Below the pieces are notes generated by a model. That model did not search any database and was not told where the DNA came from. It saw nothing but the letters and a program-made list of their open reading frames with translations. Of a stretch of 64,000 bases of DNA, positions 24,201-45,000 are shown piece after piece. Each line of letters opens with the position of its first letter. Positions within the stretch are counted from its first letter, which is position 1. Source of the stretch: Capitella teleta (taxonomy: Eukaryota > Annelida > Polychaeta > Capitellidae); the NCBI GenBank assembly GCA_000328365.1, contig KB308911.1, positions 74,808 to 138,807 on the forward strand. Direction: 5' to 3'. The position numbers and the translations under genes were made by a program.

Positions 24201-26195
24201 ACAAATAAAAAGAATGCCTCACCTTCGCATTGTGCCATTTCTGGTGGCAGACATTCTTGGAGAACGGGACTGAAATCGTGGCCATTGGGACACTGCCTCA
24301 GTTCTGAATCACAGTTTGCAAAGCAGAGGAAGTATACGGAACAGTCGTGAGGGACTGGATATCGATGGCTAAGGCACTCATCTTCTTGTTCGGGATTTTT
24401 GGGGCAGTCAAATGGATTGAGTGGAGGGGTGGTCGGCTGAATGGTTGTTGACACTGAAACGAGTAAATTTATTAGGCAGTCCTCTTTTTGTACAAAATAT
24501 CTATATTGATTCACATCGACTTGATACACATAGAGTTTGAAGAATAAAAAAAGCAGATCAGTGGGAAAAAAAATTCTGTTTGTCTCAATACATCTTTTAA
24601 AAAGGGCAATACTAAGCAATCGTCACTTTGGAATTTATGCACTGAAACAAGTTTGCTTATTTTTATTTGTTTATTATTATTTTTTTTTTTTTTTTTTTCG
24701 CAATCGTCAATTTATTTATATTGAAACAAGTAAGTTTAATAAGCAATCATCCTTACAGGGATTTTCATGCATCGCTATCTTTTAATGTTATTCTCTGAGA
24801 CAAGTAAAATTATCCTGGTTAAGCAGTAATCACTTTGAAATGATTATGTTTTTATTCGTGCATTTCTTTATCAATTGATGTTGCATGCAATGTTAATCCA
24901 GCGCTGAATAGTACTTTGGTGTGATGGGGACTTAAAAAAGTAGTTCAGGTTATTCACATTTGACTTTGCCCTTTGCAAGACAAACAAAGTCTATAATTTC
25001 ACAAAAATTCTAAAGACGTATGGGTTCTGACCTTCGCATTGTGCCATTTCTGGTGGCAGACATTCTTGGAGAACGGGACTGAAATCGTGGCCATTGGGAC
25101 ACTGCCTCAGTTCTGAATCACAGTTTGCAAAGCAGAGGAAGTATACGGAACAGTCGTGAGGGACTGGATATCGATGGCTGAGGCACTCATCTTCTTGTTC
25201 GGGGTTTTTGGGGCAGTCAAACGGATCGAGTGGAGGTGTGGTCGGCCGAATGGTCGTTGACACTGAAATGGTGTGTACATGGGAAAGATATAATGGCTAG
25301 GACATATTTTATGGAATATTAATTTGAACCATTGAAGCAATAACATTTGATTTTGATTATCGCTTGGAATTGTGAAATAAACATATTGAATTTATTTGCT
25401 GTAAATTAAAAGGCTCGCAAGTAACAAATATCTTTGCGAATGAAATTTTCGTGATCGAGGAGGTAGTCATTTGAAATAGATATTAATGCGCAATTAGAAG
25501 AAAAAAAAATTCTCTGATCGAGCAATATAGGTCACACTGAAGGAAAAATGTCGAGAAGATTATTATTCTGTTTTAGTTGTATATACGAATATAACAACCC
25601 ATGGCACCAAAACCATAATCTTTAGGTCTTCTATTAAGATAATCATATTAATCAATCATGCTGGCTCATCATGATCGTTATCTTATCAACACTTGCAGAG
25701 TTATTCCGACAATGTATTGATGCATTATATAGACACTTTCCCAGATGCTGCTGATATTTTGGCAGTCAATGTTGTTCTTAAAGTGCATTGCTAAACAGCT
25801 AGAGTTTGAGCTATTGAGTATTGAGTAGTGTATGCAGACCTAAAGTACCGTAACTCTAATAACCATTTGACATTTCATTCCTTACCAGTACATTCCGCCA
25901 TCTCTGGAGGTAGACACTCCTCGATGGCGACGCTGTATTCATAATCATTCGGACAAAGCACCAGGTTAGGTTCACATGATGGCGGACATTGTATGTAGTA
26001 TTTGCAATCATACGGGTAGGGATGTCGACCAGCAATGCATCCACCATCCGGGTTCTCTGGGCATTCGAACTCAGCTGGGATATCTTGCCCTTAACACACA
26101 CAAAATGGAGATTGAGAATTCTAATGCAATGTCTTACCAAATATACAGGCAGATAGTCCCAAAACGAACACAAACAATATCTCCATCGTGACCAT
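21206..26195 (-). CDS. Gene A, copy 2: secreted mucin-like protein with six CBM14 domains
   Basis: Exons 5' to 3': 26138-26195 (signal peptide), 25886-26089, 25032-25262, 24223-24453, 23728-24162, 23013-23243 (one CBM14 each), 22885-22956 (linker), 21606-21731 (linker B), 21497-21538 (linker A), 21206-21435 (last CBM14, ending GWS-stop). Coding length is 1860 bases, exactly 620 codons, giving 619 residues. Every intron is phase 1, as expected for a gene built by exon duplication; exons 3 and 4 are near-identical twins. The CBM14 cysteine spacing is C-x9-C-x10-C-x5-C-x3-C-x6-C-x12-C-x7-C, with x7 first in exon 2 and x13 once in the last exon. Exon 5 carries four 14-residue Thr/Pro repeats. Expected to be secreted and to bind chitin by several sites; the tissue is unknown. 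A TTAA-flanked element sits in the intron between 21731 and 22885. Confidence 0.88.
21843..22546 (+). mobile_element. Non-autonomous TTAA-flanked DNA transposon (piggyBac-type MITE), copy 1 of 3
   Basis: A 704-bp element bounded by TTAA on both sides (21839-21842 and 22547-22550). Copy 1 of the locus has the empty site with a single TTAA (CTCCCTTAAGTCGACC near 9860), which proves insertion with TTAA duplication. The ends are imperfect inverted repeats (AGGGATGGGGAACT and AGGGAGRGAGAACTGG). No transposase frame is present. TTAA target choice is typical of piggyBac-type transposases, so one of these is the likely mover. Confidence 0.85.
23930..24097. repeat. 42-bp coding minisatellite, four units
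   Basis: Counterpart of 11682-11807 with one more unit. The unit nearest the CBM14 domain is a variant (TSIENSTNPDLPST). Confidence 0.95.
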
Positions 26196-27190
26196 GCTTT
26201 TGCTGTGGATCCGAGCAATGAGTGACCCCCTTATCTGTACAAGTTGTATAAATGACTTCGAGATTTGTTAAGTACATCTTTTATTCATTTGATTGCTGGT
26301 AGATGTCCTTGTGGTGTCATTTTATCTCTGATATAAACTAATTTACTTATCAACAATGTTCAGATTTACCCTACAGGTCACCTCCAGTAACAACTGGGAC
26401 AGTGTTACCCATAATTAGGCAGACCAACCATCGAGATACTCAGTAATCGTCAACTTGAAAGTGAAATCACCAAGTATGCGACATTCAGTATGCCTTGTAC
26501 TATAGGAAGGTTATTTGGGAAGCTTCTGGTTGAAATGCCATGTTAAATTGGTATTCAAACAGAAGAAATTCTGGCATCGGTATTGTAGTCTAGGGGTATC
26601 ACATGGGTATAATTCATTTGCAGCATGGTCGGTGTTTCGTCAAAACCAAGCAGATTCCGATTTATTTTCATAGACCAATTCTATTCTAATTTTATCCGAT
26701 GATAACTTATATCATATGAAAACAATGCAACGTTCCTTGGAATGAAATGGATCCTTCATCGTATATTTGGAGCGTAATAGCTAGATATTGATTGTACATG
26801 TATATATACTTGCTTAGCCTCATATTTCATTTTATTGTATGCGTAATAAATAAAATTAATACACAGAACACAGAATAAGCAACAAAAGTAACCATCAAAT
26901 CACGAGAGGAAGTTTTATCAATGTTTATGACTTAATAAATTCCAAGCCCATTGAGGAATATGTGGTCTTCGAAAAATGGCATAAAGCAGTTCACTTTAAT
27001 TGATGACTAAATGTTTCCCGTTGTCTTGGCGTCTGCAAAGTGGGCAAACCTTATCACTCTCAATATATCTATTATCAGTGTTCATCACACTTAACTGAAT
27101 GAGGTTTGAGTCTACCAAAACCCTCATAATTATCTGTCTTAAAGGAAGCATAAATATTACGAGAAACGAGTTCCGTGAAAGGTGTTCAAT
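26196..27190. promoter_or_regulatory. 995-bp divergent promoter region between genes A and B, copy 2
   Basis: Genes A and B start on opposite strands about 1 kb apart. Near gene A there is a GATA-type site (complement of CTTATCTGT, 26230-26238) 35 bases before the ATG. Near gene B there is a similar site (complement of TTATCTGT, 27130-27137) and a TATA-like CATAAATA (27149-27156). A further run of three GATA motifs lies in gene B intron 2 (27461-27478). GATA factors drive gut genes in many animals; co-expression in gut is inferred. Confidence 0.45.
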
Positions 27191-35349
<8,159 letters not shown>

Positions 35350-36058
35350 CTGGCAACAGCCAAGAAACTAACGATGACGTAACGATCACGCAGAGACAAT
35401 TCAAACCAAACATCCACTGACTGATGCCAAAATAATAATACTCTTTGTTCATGCTGAAGAGATGTTTGTAATTTATACACAATAAAACATAAAGTCTGTG
35501 ACGGAAGCAGTTTATTTCACACAAAAAAGGAATGCTGCTTTTTGTGAACCAAATTTGAACAAATAGAAAGACATGAACCCTTTAATATAAGGTGAGTTTC
35601 AGCTGTATATATATGTCATAATTTCATAATTACATAACACATCCTTACACCAGCTAGATTGCCTGCAAAAAGCATCAAGATTTGCAACAAGCATTAATAA
35701 AAAAATAAATTATGGCCAGCATCTAAAATGAAAAAAAAAATTCCCTAATAGTATCAAATTCAAATTCTCTACAAGAGAAACAAAAACAGTTTATAAAATA
35801 ATAATGTATAATAGCTATACATAATATAATAATGAAATGGTCCCAACAAAGAATGTGAGCTGATAGTCAAAATAATCCCAGCCAGTTTTAAACATGGTTA
35901 CAAAAGAAATAATGCAGTTATATTCATTACAAGACCTAGCACCGTGAAATTATGGATTATTCTGACTGCTAAGCACTTAATAAGAAACGAAGGAAGAGCA
36001 GCATTTGGATAAAAAACACACAAGCACACACACACACAAAGACACCTTCACGCACACA
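35350..36058. promoter_or_regulatory. Convergent 3' ends of gene B and sacsin
   Basis: Tail-to-tail spacer. A plus-strand AATAAA at 35481-35486 suits gene B. A minus-strand AATAAA (complement of 35511-35516) suits sacsin, with an alternative ATTAAA nearer to it (complement near 35580). A CA-rich run lies at about 36020-36060, just after the sacsin stop. No gene was seen. Confidence 0.5.
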
Positions 36059-39000
36059 TCACTCTCTTGTATCCAGGAATTCTTTAACTCTTTCAAGAAT
36101 ATCGGCAGCACACATGACAGCATCACACGCCATTTCACGCGTGTACTCTTCATGGGGAATCACCACAAAGTCAATCGGATCTGGATTGTACAGCTTGCTT
36201 GAATTGCCAACGATTCCTTGCAGACGCTGAGCAAGTCTACGTAGCTCCATATCTTCGACCGAGGCAGCCAGTGTGACTAAGTCGTGACTGAAACTGGTGA
36301 CAGCGTCGACAGAGAACTGAGCTGCTTTGAATGCCTTCTCAGCCGCCTGGAAGATAAGCAAAGATAGAGGAGAGAAAGCTGAAAGTGATCTGTCTCAAGA
36401 GTTCACTGACCTGGTGGGCTTTGAAGCAGACCCATTCAAAAGCAGGTTCTTTAGTTTCGTAGTCATTGTCCGTAGCTCTGAGGTCCTCCTGAGCCTGTCT
36501 GAGGAAACGCTTCGCTTGGGCTGGTTGTGGATTACTGCTGCTGAACGTTGGAGGCACATCGAAGCTGAAATCGCCCTGCCGCTCTGAGTTGTACTCTCGG
36601 TTGAGGTTCTCCTTGTAGCGCTGGCGCTGTTCTTTGTGCTCCTTGGCTCTGCGATTCATTTGCTCAAAGAAATACTGATAAGCGTTGTAGAAGTTCTTCT
36701 TGAAGTTCTCGTTGCCAGCGAACGGATTCCTTGGATCGAAAGCGTACTTGGTAGTCAAGTCTTCAAACTTCTCCGGTCGAGGGAGTCCTAACTCTAAGCG
36801 CTCAAGTTCACTGTGGATGTGCTGCGTGATGACTGTGGCCATCTCTTCCTCTCCGATGTTTTTGTCCGGATGCCACTTGAGCAGCAGTCGCTTGATGACT
36901 TTCTTCTTCTCTCCACTCGGGAGATGCCAGGCGTCTTCCAACTGATCACTGATCTCTTCCATCATGATGGACTGCTTGCTGGTCTCTTCATCCATGTGCC
37001 CATTCGCCTGCTCACTCTTGGGCATCTCTCGTCCGTTGTACTGCTGCATCTCCATGCCTTCTCCTTCCGGCAACTGCTCAGCTTCTTCGGGAATCTCCCC
37101 ATCGCCCTTGAAGTACCTGTCTTGGTAAGACGTGAACTGGTCAAACTCTGCATTAGGATCAAACTCTTCTTCCTTCAGTGGTCCTTCCTGAGGTGGGAAT
37201 CTACCATTGTCAACACGAGCAGCGTCTGAGGCGCTGTCTCCAGTGGACGATCCCTTCTTGCTCTTGGGTGATTGCGGCTCAAAGACAGACGATCTTTCGT
37301 AGAATGATTCACGATATCGAGGTGTGCTTGCGGAGGTGCTTTTGCGGTCTCCACGCATCACAAAGCCTTCAACACGATGGAACTTGTAGAGATCAGTGAC
37401 GCAGGCCAGGGTGTCTCTATCCTCACTGACGTTGATCTTGTACTGCTGGCGGAACATTTTGGCCAGGTGATCGTCCTGTGGGTCTGCCCCTTTGGGTAAG
37501 GGGATCTTGGCCATGACAGTGGCGTATATAATGATCCGGCCTCCGGTCTCATCATCGTCCAACTCATAACCAACGTATTCCCCTTGTTCAAAGTCTTCAA
37601 AATCCTCCTTCAGCAGATGATGATCTTCTATCGGGATGAATGAACCAGGAGGGGGAAGGGTCGTCTGGTGCATGTCCATGGAGTGGTCAGGACGGATCTT
37701 CATCTTGTCCAACACTCTCGATATGGAGTGAGGTGCACATGTCAGAATGGGTTGGATGTAGTGCACGGACTGACTGAGGATGTCTCCAATGATGCGGTTG
37801 ACCACTTCTGCCACGCTCACCAGGAGTTCTTCCGTGAGACCAATTGAGCTGTTGACGCAGATCGTCCAGGCGTCTTCTCCTGCTTCCTCCTCTTCAATCC
37901 TGCGCTCAGCAAAGCACTGACTCTCAGATTCACTGCCTTCGATCTTCTGTCCCTCGTACGTGAGGAAGGTGACAAGGTGATCAGCGCCGTAGACGTTGAT
38001 TCTCTTCAGCTGCTGCTGCAGGGTCTGCAGAACACTCACCTTGATCTTGTGCCCTGATTTACGATGCTCATGCCGCAACAAGCGCATGATCCCGTGAGAG
38101 AATGCTTTTGAGTTAAGTTGGTAGCGCAGTTTCTCAGCCAAACCATGCACAGCCAGGCGCTCTCTTGACTTCTCTTCTAGATGTTCTTGCACGACCTGGG
38201 TCAGCATCGCAGGTCGGAGGTCATGAGGGATGAGTCGAATGAGGTCCATGAAATTAGCAGCTTTGAGGTGACACTCTGAGAGATGAACGAGGAACTGTCG
38301 ATGGAAGTGTTGGATGCGTTCTTGGTAAGATGGATCATCATTATATACAAGATCACAAGATGGCACAAGTTTCCCCAGGGAGCTAGGCAAGTAGAGCGGA
38401 ACTTGGATGGGTTCATCATTCTTGCGCTGCAATATCTTAAAGAGTCCAGCGACCGCTTTGAAGGAGAGCCTCAATTCATTCGGATGCAGCTTCTCTCCGG
38501 CTGTTTCATTGAAGAGGCTTTCTAACACTGCAGCGTACTGGTCAGCAGTGACGTTCGTTGAAGCACCAAGATGAGTGAACAGAGTCTTGAATTCACCAAG
38601 TTCAGTGGGTGCTTTGAAGAGGTACGGTATGATCTGGTCTTCCTCATACAGGTTAATCACCACCTGCTTTGGCTTAACAAAGGTTTTCCCCATATCAATA
38701 ACAATGCACGGTATCTCTCCGATGACCTTCATCTGCTCGATGGTCTGATCTGAGGGATTGTTTTCCACGCGTGACTGCAGGTGGCGATACACTCGCTTCA
38801 TCACGTCCACCTTCATGAACGATTGCAGCTCATCCAGCTGCGCATTCTTCGCCAGCGGAGCAGCGCACACGTTCTCAATGTGCCGGATCACAAGATCAAT
38901 GCCTGGGTTCTCCGTGACCTGAAGAATTTCCGCGATTCGCTTCTGATAACTCTGTAGATTGTTGAGCTCTGGCTCATCTGGGTATGAGAAGCTGACATCA

Positions 39001-42000
39001 GACGCAGTGAGCAGGAAAGGATTCGCCCAGTCAGGCAGAAGGTGAGAGCAACTCCACACCAAGACCTCATGGTTCTCAGGAATGCCTTCCTTGAAGGAGA
39101 TGTACGCTCGGTCACCATTAGTGCAGGCGTACCTAGGGAAGATCTTCTGGAGAGTGGCATTAACTTTGGCTGCTGGAATGAACTTGATGTCTACGATCGA
39201 TTCAAGGAGGTTGATGTTTGGTAGATTTTGCATCTTGAATAGATTGGTGGCAAGAGTTCTGGCTTTGTTGAAGGTGGCGTCAGAGGCGGAGGTTTCAGCT
39301 TCACAAGCGATCTCTCTGGCAAAGTGAACAAACAGTTCGACGCTGACGTTATGCTGAAGACCAATGGTGCGCATGAAGTCCAGCCACTTGAATTCACAGT
39401 ACGGAGCTGGCGGGAAAGAGCCGCTGTTTTGCGCCATCATAACTTTGAAAACTGCGTGATACGGATCGTAATACTCTGACGCAGTTCGGATAAACCCGTC
39501 GTCATCCTTCAGGAACTCGAGAGACCTCAGTCCTTCAATCAGTTTGCTTCTCTCTTCCTCCGGCATGTGAGGTAATTTAGAGTCCTTGATGAACTTGAGG
39601 TGTTCTTCTTGAGCTTCTTGGCTGAGGTACTCAAAGTGCTTGAAGATGTGCTGTGTGTAGCCATCAGCGAGGGAGAGAATGGTGATGTTGAGAGCATCGT
39701 AGAGGTCTTCCAGTCCAGCCTGATGAACCAGAAACATGCAGCGTTCGTTGGCTTCCCACGGCGTCATGTCAGTCTTTGGAATCTCGTTGGATAAGGTGAA
39801 CACTTCATTTTTGCCCAATTTGGAGAGGCTTCCCTGCATGGTCACAAACAGAGGGAGCTTACGAAGGATGACGTGGGTGTCGTAATCATTGGCCCAACTG
39901 GCCGCAGCGTCACTGTAGTACTTGCAGATCAAATAGCAATCTTCCGACCTCAAGCTCAAGTTCTGATTGGCTAACACCGTGCAAGCAAGTTGGAGGGCAA
40001 ATAACACGGATTTGGGTTTTTCCAAAGTCGCAACGAGCATCTTTGCCAGGGAGGAGTTTGCGGCAGCGCCGGACTTTGCCACAGGGTTCGACTGACCTCC
40101 GTCTAACATGCGGCAATTCAGTTCAGGAATCTTCATCTTCCTGAGGCACTCACGCGCGCCATAACTCATGATGCTAACTTGGCTGTAGTCAATGACGGTG
40201 GAGGCCACTTGCAATGGCACTAAGTAATGCTCACTGTCGCTGCCCTCGTTCAATGACTGCGACTTGGCGGCTTTCTTCTTGTGCACGACAGCCGGCAGAA
40301 TGCTCCAGTCTTTCAGGGGCTTAAGCAGGTTGAACAGTGTGTTTTCATCTGCGTCTGGTTGCTCAACCTGAACCCGCTCGTACTCTTGTTGAATGAATGT
40401 CCATAGCATCCAGATCCACTGTGGATTGGGCAGAGCATTCGAATCCTGAGGCCACTCAACATGCTGCCGGCCGCTCTTGTACGTGGCAGCCGAGAGCACA
40501 TTGGAGAGGAGAGCTGCAAATGACGGCAAGTCGAAATGTTTGAAGACATCGCATGTCTCCATGTCGACTTCCTTGAAGACTGATCTGACCAACGTGTGGT
40601 GAATGAAGATGGTGTTGAGGCCGGGAAGAAGATCGTGATACGGAGTGAGGAATACAGGGTCAGCAGTGCTGAACTGGCGCAGCTGGTTGTCCTCTGTGAG
40701 AAGCAATGGTAGGCCGGCTAAGTTGCTCATCAGGTAGTAGCTCTCTTGCGCGCAGTACTGCAGCAGAATTTGCAGCGTGGCAGCGTTTGTAAACGGCGTG
40801 TCACAGATGTCACAGGGGAGACTGCCGATCGTACACAGCTGATCAGAAGAATCGTACGATTTGTAGAATTCGACCACGATTGCAGGAGAGATGCAATCCA
40901 CTTCAACGCCAGCGGCTTGGAAGCTCTCAAACACCTCAAGCGGCAGTTTAATCAGTTTGAATCCTGAAGAGACCAAGACTTGTCTGAGCGTTGCTTTGCT
41001 GGGTTTTAGTCGCTTTGGAGTGGACGTTGCGTGTTTCCGTCGGGTGGAAACATTCGTGAACGCTAAGTCGTCAGTGTCCCCAATGTAGCAGTCAAGATTG
41101 TCGAAATAAGGCCTGCACCCTCCTGTTCCTTTTGTGGGAAGCCATTCAATCTCAGCTTGATCTTTTAGGCCGTCAATGGAGTCGAGTGCAAGGCTTGATC
41201 GACTCACAGAACAGAAGCTATTGGATGGACGGGCAATTGGTAAAAGTGGGATCTGGGATTCATGGATATGTTGATAAACCGCCATGGTGAGAGGGCTCCA
41301 GGGATCTAAGCCTTTGTTGAATTTAGGAAAGAGATCCCCATAAAGATCAACATTAGGAACATTCTCGCCTGTCATCTCCATCATGGATATGTTACTGGAG
41401 ATGTGAACAGAACTGAGGAAGTCAGGGATGTGGTGCAGTAAGCTCACATAGCACGGAGCAATCACGCCCTGCATGAGGAGAGTATTCCAGTCGGCCTTGG
41501 GTCCACTGTCGTTGTCCATCCAAATGTTTCTTCTCGCTTCACTCTCCAGTGCAAAGTGACCATTGATGTGGACAGGGAGGTCAGTCTTGACCGGCAGTGG
41601 CAGGAAACAGAACGCTCGCTTCTGTCGGGTACTTCCCAAATCTGAAGAGTCAACCAAGGCTGCAACGCCTCCCCTGGGAAGGAGAGCCAGGTCTCCGTGT
41701 CTGAATGCGTCTATGAGGACCTGAGGAGGCTTGTAGGAGCCTGAAAAGCCAATCTGCTGGGAAACCAACCACTTCTCCCATTTGCCTTGGTTGTCCGCAA
41801 TGTTAAGTGAGTAGGTGACTTCATGCACAGGAATGTCCCAAACCGACAGGCGGCCACTCTTCACTTGACCAGCAATCTTCTTGACCTGCTCACTAAAGCG
41901 TTTCTTCTCCTCCTCTCCTCTCTCGACCTGCACGGTGACCTTGTATGTTCCAGTGAGGCGCTTGGTGAACGAATCCACTTCACATAGCGTCAGTGAGTCA

Positions 42001-45000
42001 ACATTGTTCAAAAACAGCAGACAGTCAAACGCTTCAGCTTTGAATTTCGAGAATAGCACATCAATGACTTCCAAACCGATCACTTGTTCTGACAACTCGG
42101 ATTTCGCTGCCATTTCTTCGTTTCTCAATGGGAACCTGAACATTGTGGCTTCATCCAGAGCGAATTTGTCTTCGAGGTAACAAGGGAAGACATCAGTGAA
42201 GATGCCTCTCAGTTCTGAGACTTCATCGTAGCGTCTGCCGGGTTCTTCGCTTGAGGCGCCAGGGACGAAGGCACCATGCGGATCAAACACGCAGAGCGTT
42301 TCTCCGATGTCTGCGCTTCTTGTCAAGAAAGACGGAGCGTCTGTCAGATGGTAAACGCAGTTGAAACCCACGCCGTACTGCCCGGTTTTATTGGGATCCG
42401 ATCCCTTACTTCCCTCTCCGAGGCGCTGAATGCCCTCGATGTCAGATTCTGAGAAGGGTCGGTTGTTGAAGACGCACAACCCTGGTCCCTGCAGTGGCTT
42501 CCAGGAATCTTCAAAGACACGATCACGGCCATGTTGGCGTGGATCCTTGATGAACTGAATCTCGGTGGCGCCGGAATCATCTGCATTCTGGAGCATTTCT
42601 TTCAGGATTTCTTTGTCACAGGGATAACTGGAGAGGATGCGCTTCAAGCGATTGGTCAGTTTCTCTCTCTGTCCAAAAGGAATTCCCCGCGAGTGTTTCT
42701 TGAGGACTTCTTGGCGTTTGGTGTTGACGCCCAACTGTTTGGAGATGGTGAATGGGATGAGGGGATGGGAGTAGCTGGTTTGTTGGTTGGTGGGAAGCCA
42801 TTGGAACTCCGGTTCATTGAAGCAGAGACCAGAAGCCGATTGCAAAACTTTGTTTGCATCAGGAATGTAAATCGTGCCGTACTCCTCAACGACCTGAGCC
42901 AGCGTTTGATCGTTCTCCTCCATGCTGTCATTGAGCAGATTAACAACCTGCAAAGCAAGTTTGAGCAGATCTTTGGACATGACTTCGCCCGGGTAGTCAT
43001 CATGCATGTGCTGCAGAGCCAGGACAAAATCAGGAGTCTGGAAGTGTTCGCGTACACCCACAGCGTTGAGCAGCGTGTCAAAGTTATTCTTCATGTCTTC
43101 TGGTAAACCCTGGAGATAAGGAGCACAACTGTAAGGGAACTCCAGAGCAAGCATTCCGGGAGAGAGGAAGCGGTCCTTCCACAGGAGGAAGCGCTTGTCC
43201 TGCAGTCGTTCAGTGATCAAGCGTTGCGAGCGCTTGCTGTGGCATTTATCTTGGAGGAAGGAGTAGATGGAGTGGCACATCGTTCGGGTTTCACGATAGA
43301 CAGCTGGATCTCCGAGAGCATCAACCACTTCTCTGGTTGTGAGGATGTCCAGTTGGGAGAGAACCAGCTCAACTTCAGGCTCTGTGTTCTTCATGCCCAG
43401 GAAGCTCTTGAGATGATCGCTGTCCGCTGGGAAAATGCTCGGATCAGCTACAAGGGAAACGCAGCACACAAGATCGCTCTGCTCCGGGAGATACACCTCC
43501 GAGGGTTTAAAGAAATCAGCTGATCCGAGATCATCGCTCTTCCAGGCCACGGGGAACCAGGGAGGCCGGAACATGACAGGGAGGAATGTCAGAGTAAGGA
43601 GCTTTTCCTTGGCTTCAAGAGCCTGGTCGTTGTCATCCCCTTCTTGCATTAGTTTGTTGTTGATGTAGTTGAGCAGGGCAGGAATCCTCTGCTTGGCTTC
43701 GTCATATTCTATGCGCTGGATGGACTCAGCTCTCTCCAGAACATCCTCCCAGGATAGAACATCGCTGGCCATTCCAAGATCAGAGAGCACTCTGAGGCAG
43801 TGAGTGCTGGCAAAGTGAGCAGAATTGTAGGGGAAACGACCATCGCCCGCGTAGAACAGAGAGGCAACTTTGGATTTGGGATGAACCAGTTCTGATGGTT
43901 TCTTCAATTCATGTCCGTGAGGAGTGACAGGAATGCAAGGCTGATGTTGGATGACGTTGAGGATTGTCTGATCTTCACGCTCGAGCGCATCCAGGATAAG
44001 CCGATCCCTGCAATCCTGGTCAACTTCAAGAACATTTGGCAAGAGAACCTGCTCGAAGAACTTGTCTCTGCTGAAAGTCTGCTCCTGGATCAGATCAGAA
44101 ACGCCTGCCTCCTCGAAACATGCGATGCTCCACAATGGGAGGTCAACGACCAGATCAGAGCTCTCTGACGTGCACTGCCTGAAAGTCTGCAGTGCCACTG
44201 ATCCGATTTCACTCTCAGCGTATTCCGCTTCGATGAAGTGCGCGTCGTGAATGGAGCCCCACTTCTTGCCATCGGAGAACACGTTCATTGGATCTTCACC
44301 CCCGCTCTGCGCAATCAGCTCATAGAAGGTGTGCAAAACGGGAAGGCAGGCTGTCTCTGTGAACTCCAAATGAGGCCAAAGGTCATGACACTTGTAGGTC
44401 GTTTCAGGGGTCAGAAGACTGAGGTCCATCAGCAACCGAACGTACGCCAAACACACGGGTTCCGTCATGAGGGCGTGGTTCCAAATGGCTCGCAGATCAA
44501 ATTTGTCGTCTTCTGTCTTTTCGCACAGATGCCTTCGAGAGGCCGTCACAGCGAACGGGGCATTGATGTGTACAGGGAGACCGCTGTGCACAGGCAACGG
44601 GAGGTAAGTGAAGATGGTGCCGTTATGCTTGCCGTCACTTGCCAGTATTGGACACGGTTCATAGACGCCTTCAAAGATCTTCTTCAGTGGGATAGCAACT
44701 CCGGCAGTGGGCAGCAGATTCTCCTCCTGCAGAGCCATGCGCAGGACCTCCCCATGGCCCATGACGCAGGTGACCAGCCACGAGCGAGCGTGGTGCGTGG
44801 TGCCTTCGTCCAACAAAACTTCCCCCTCCGTTGAAATAAACGTCGTCAGATCAAAGACCAGCGATGAGTCTGGGATTTGCATGTTTTGGATGTTGGCGCC
44901 GTGTCTGAGTTCGCGCATGCAAGCGGTGGATGCCTTCAGAGTGGAACACGACCGGATGAGCTCTTTCATCTCAGGGGATAAATCGGCAGCGCTGGGAGAA

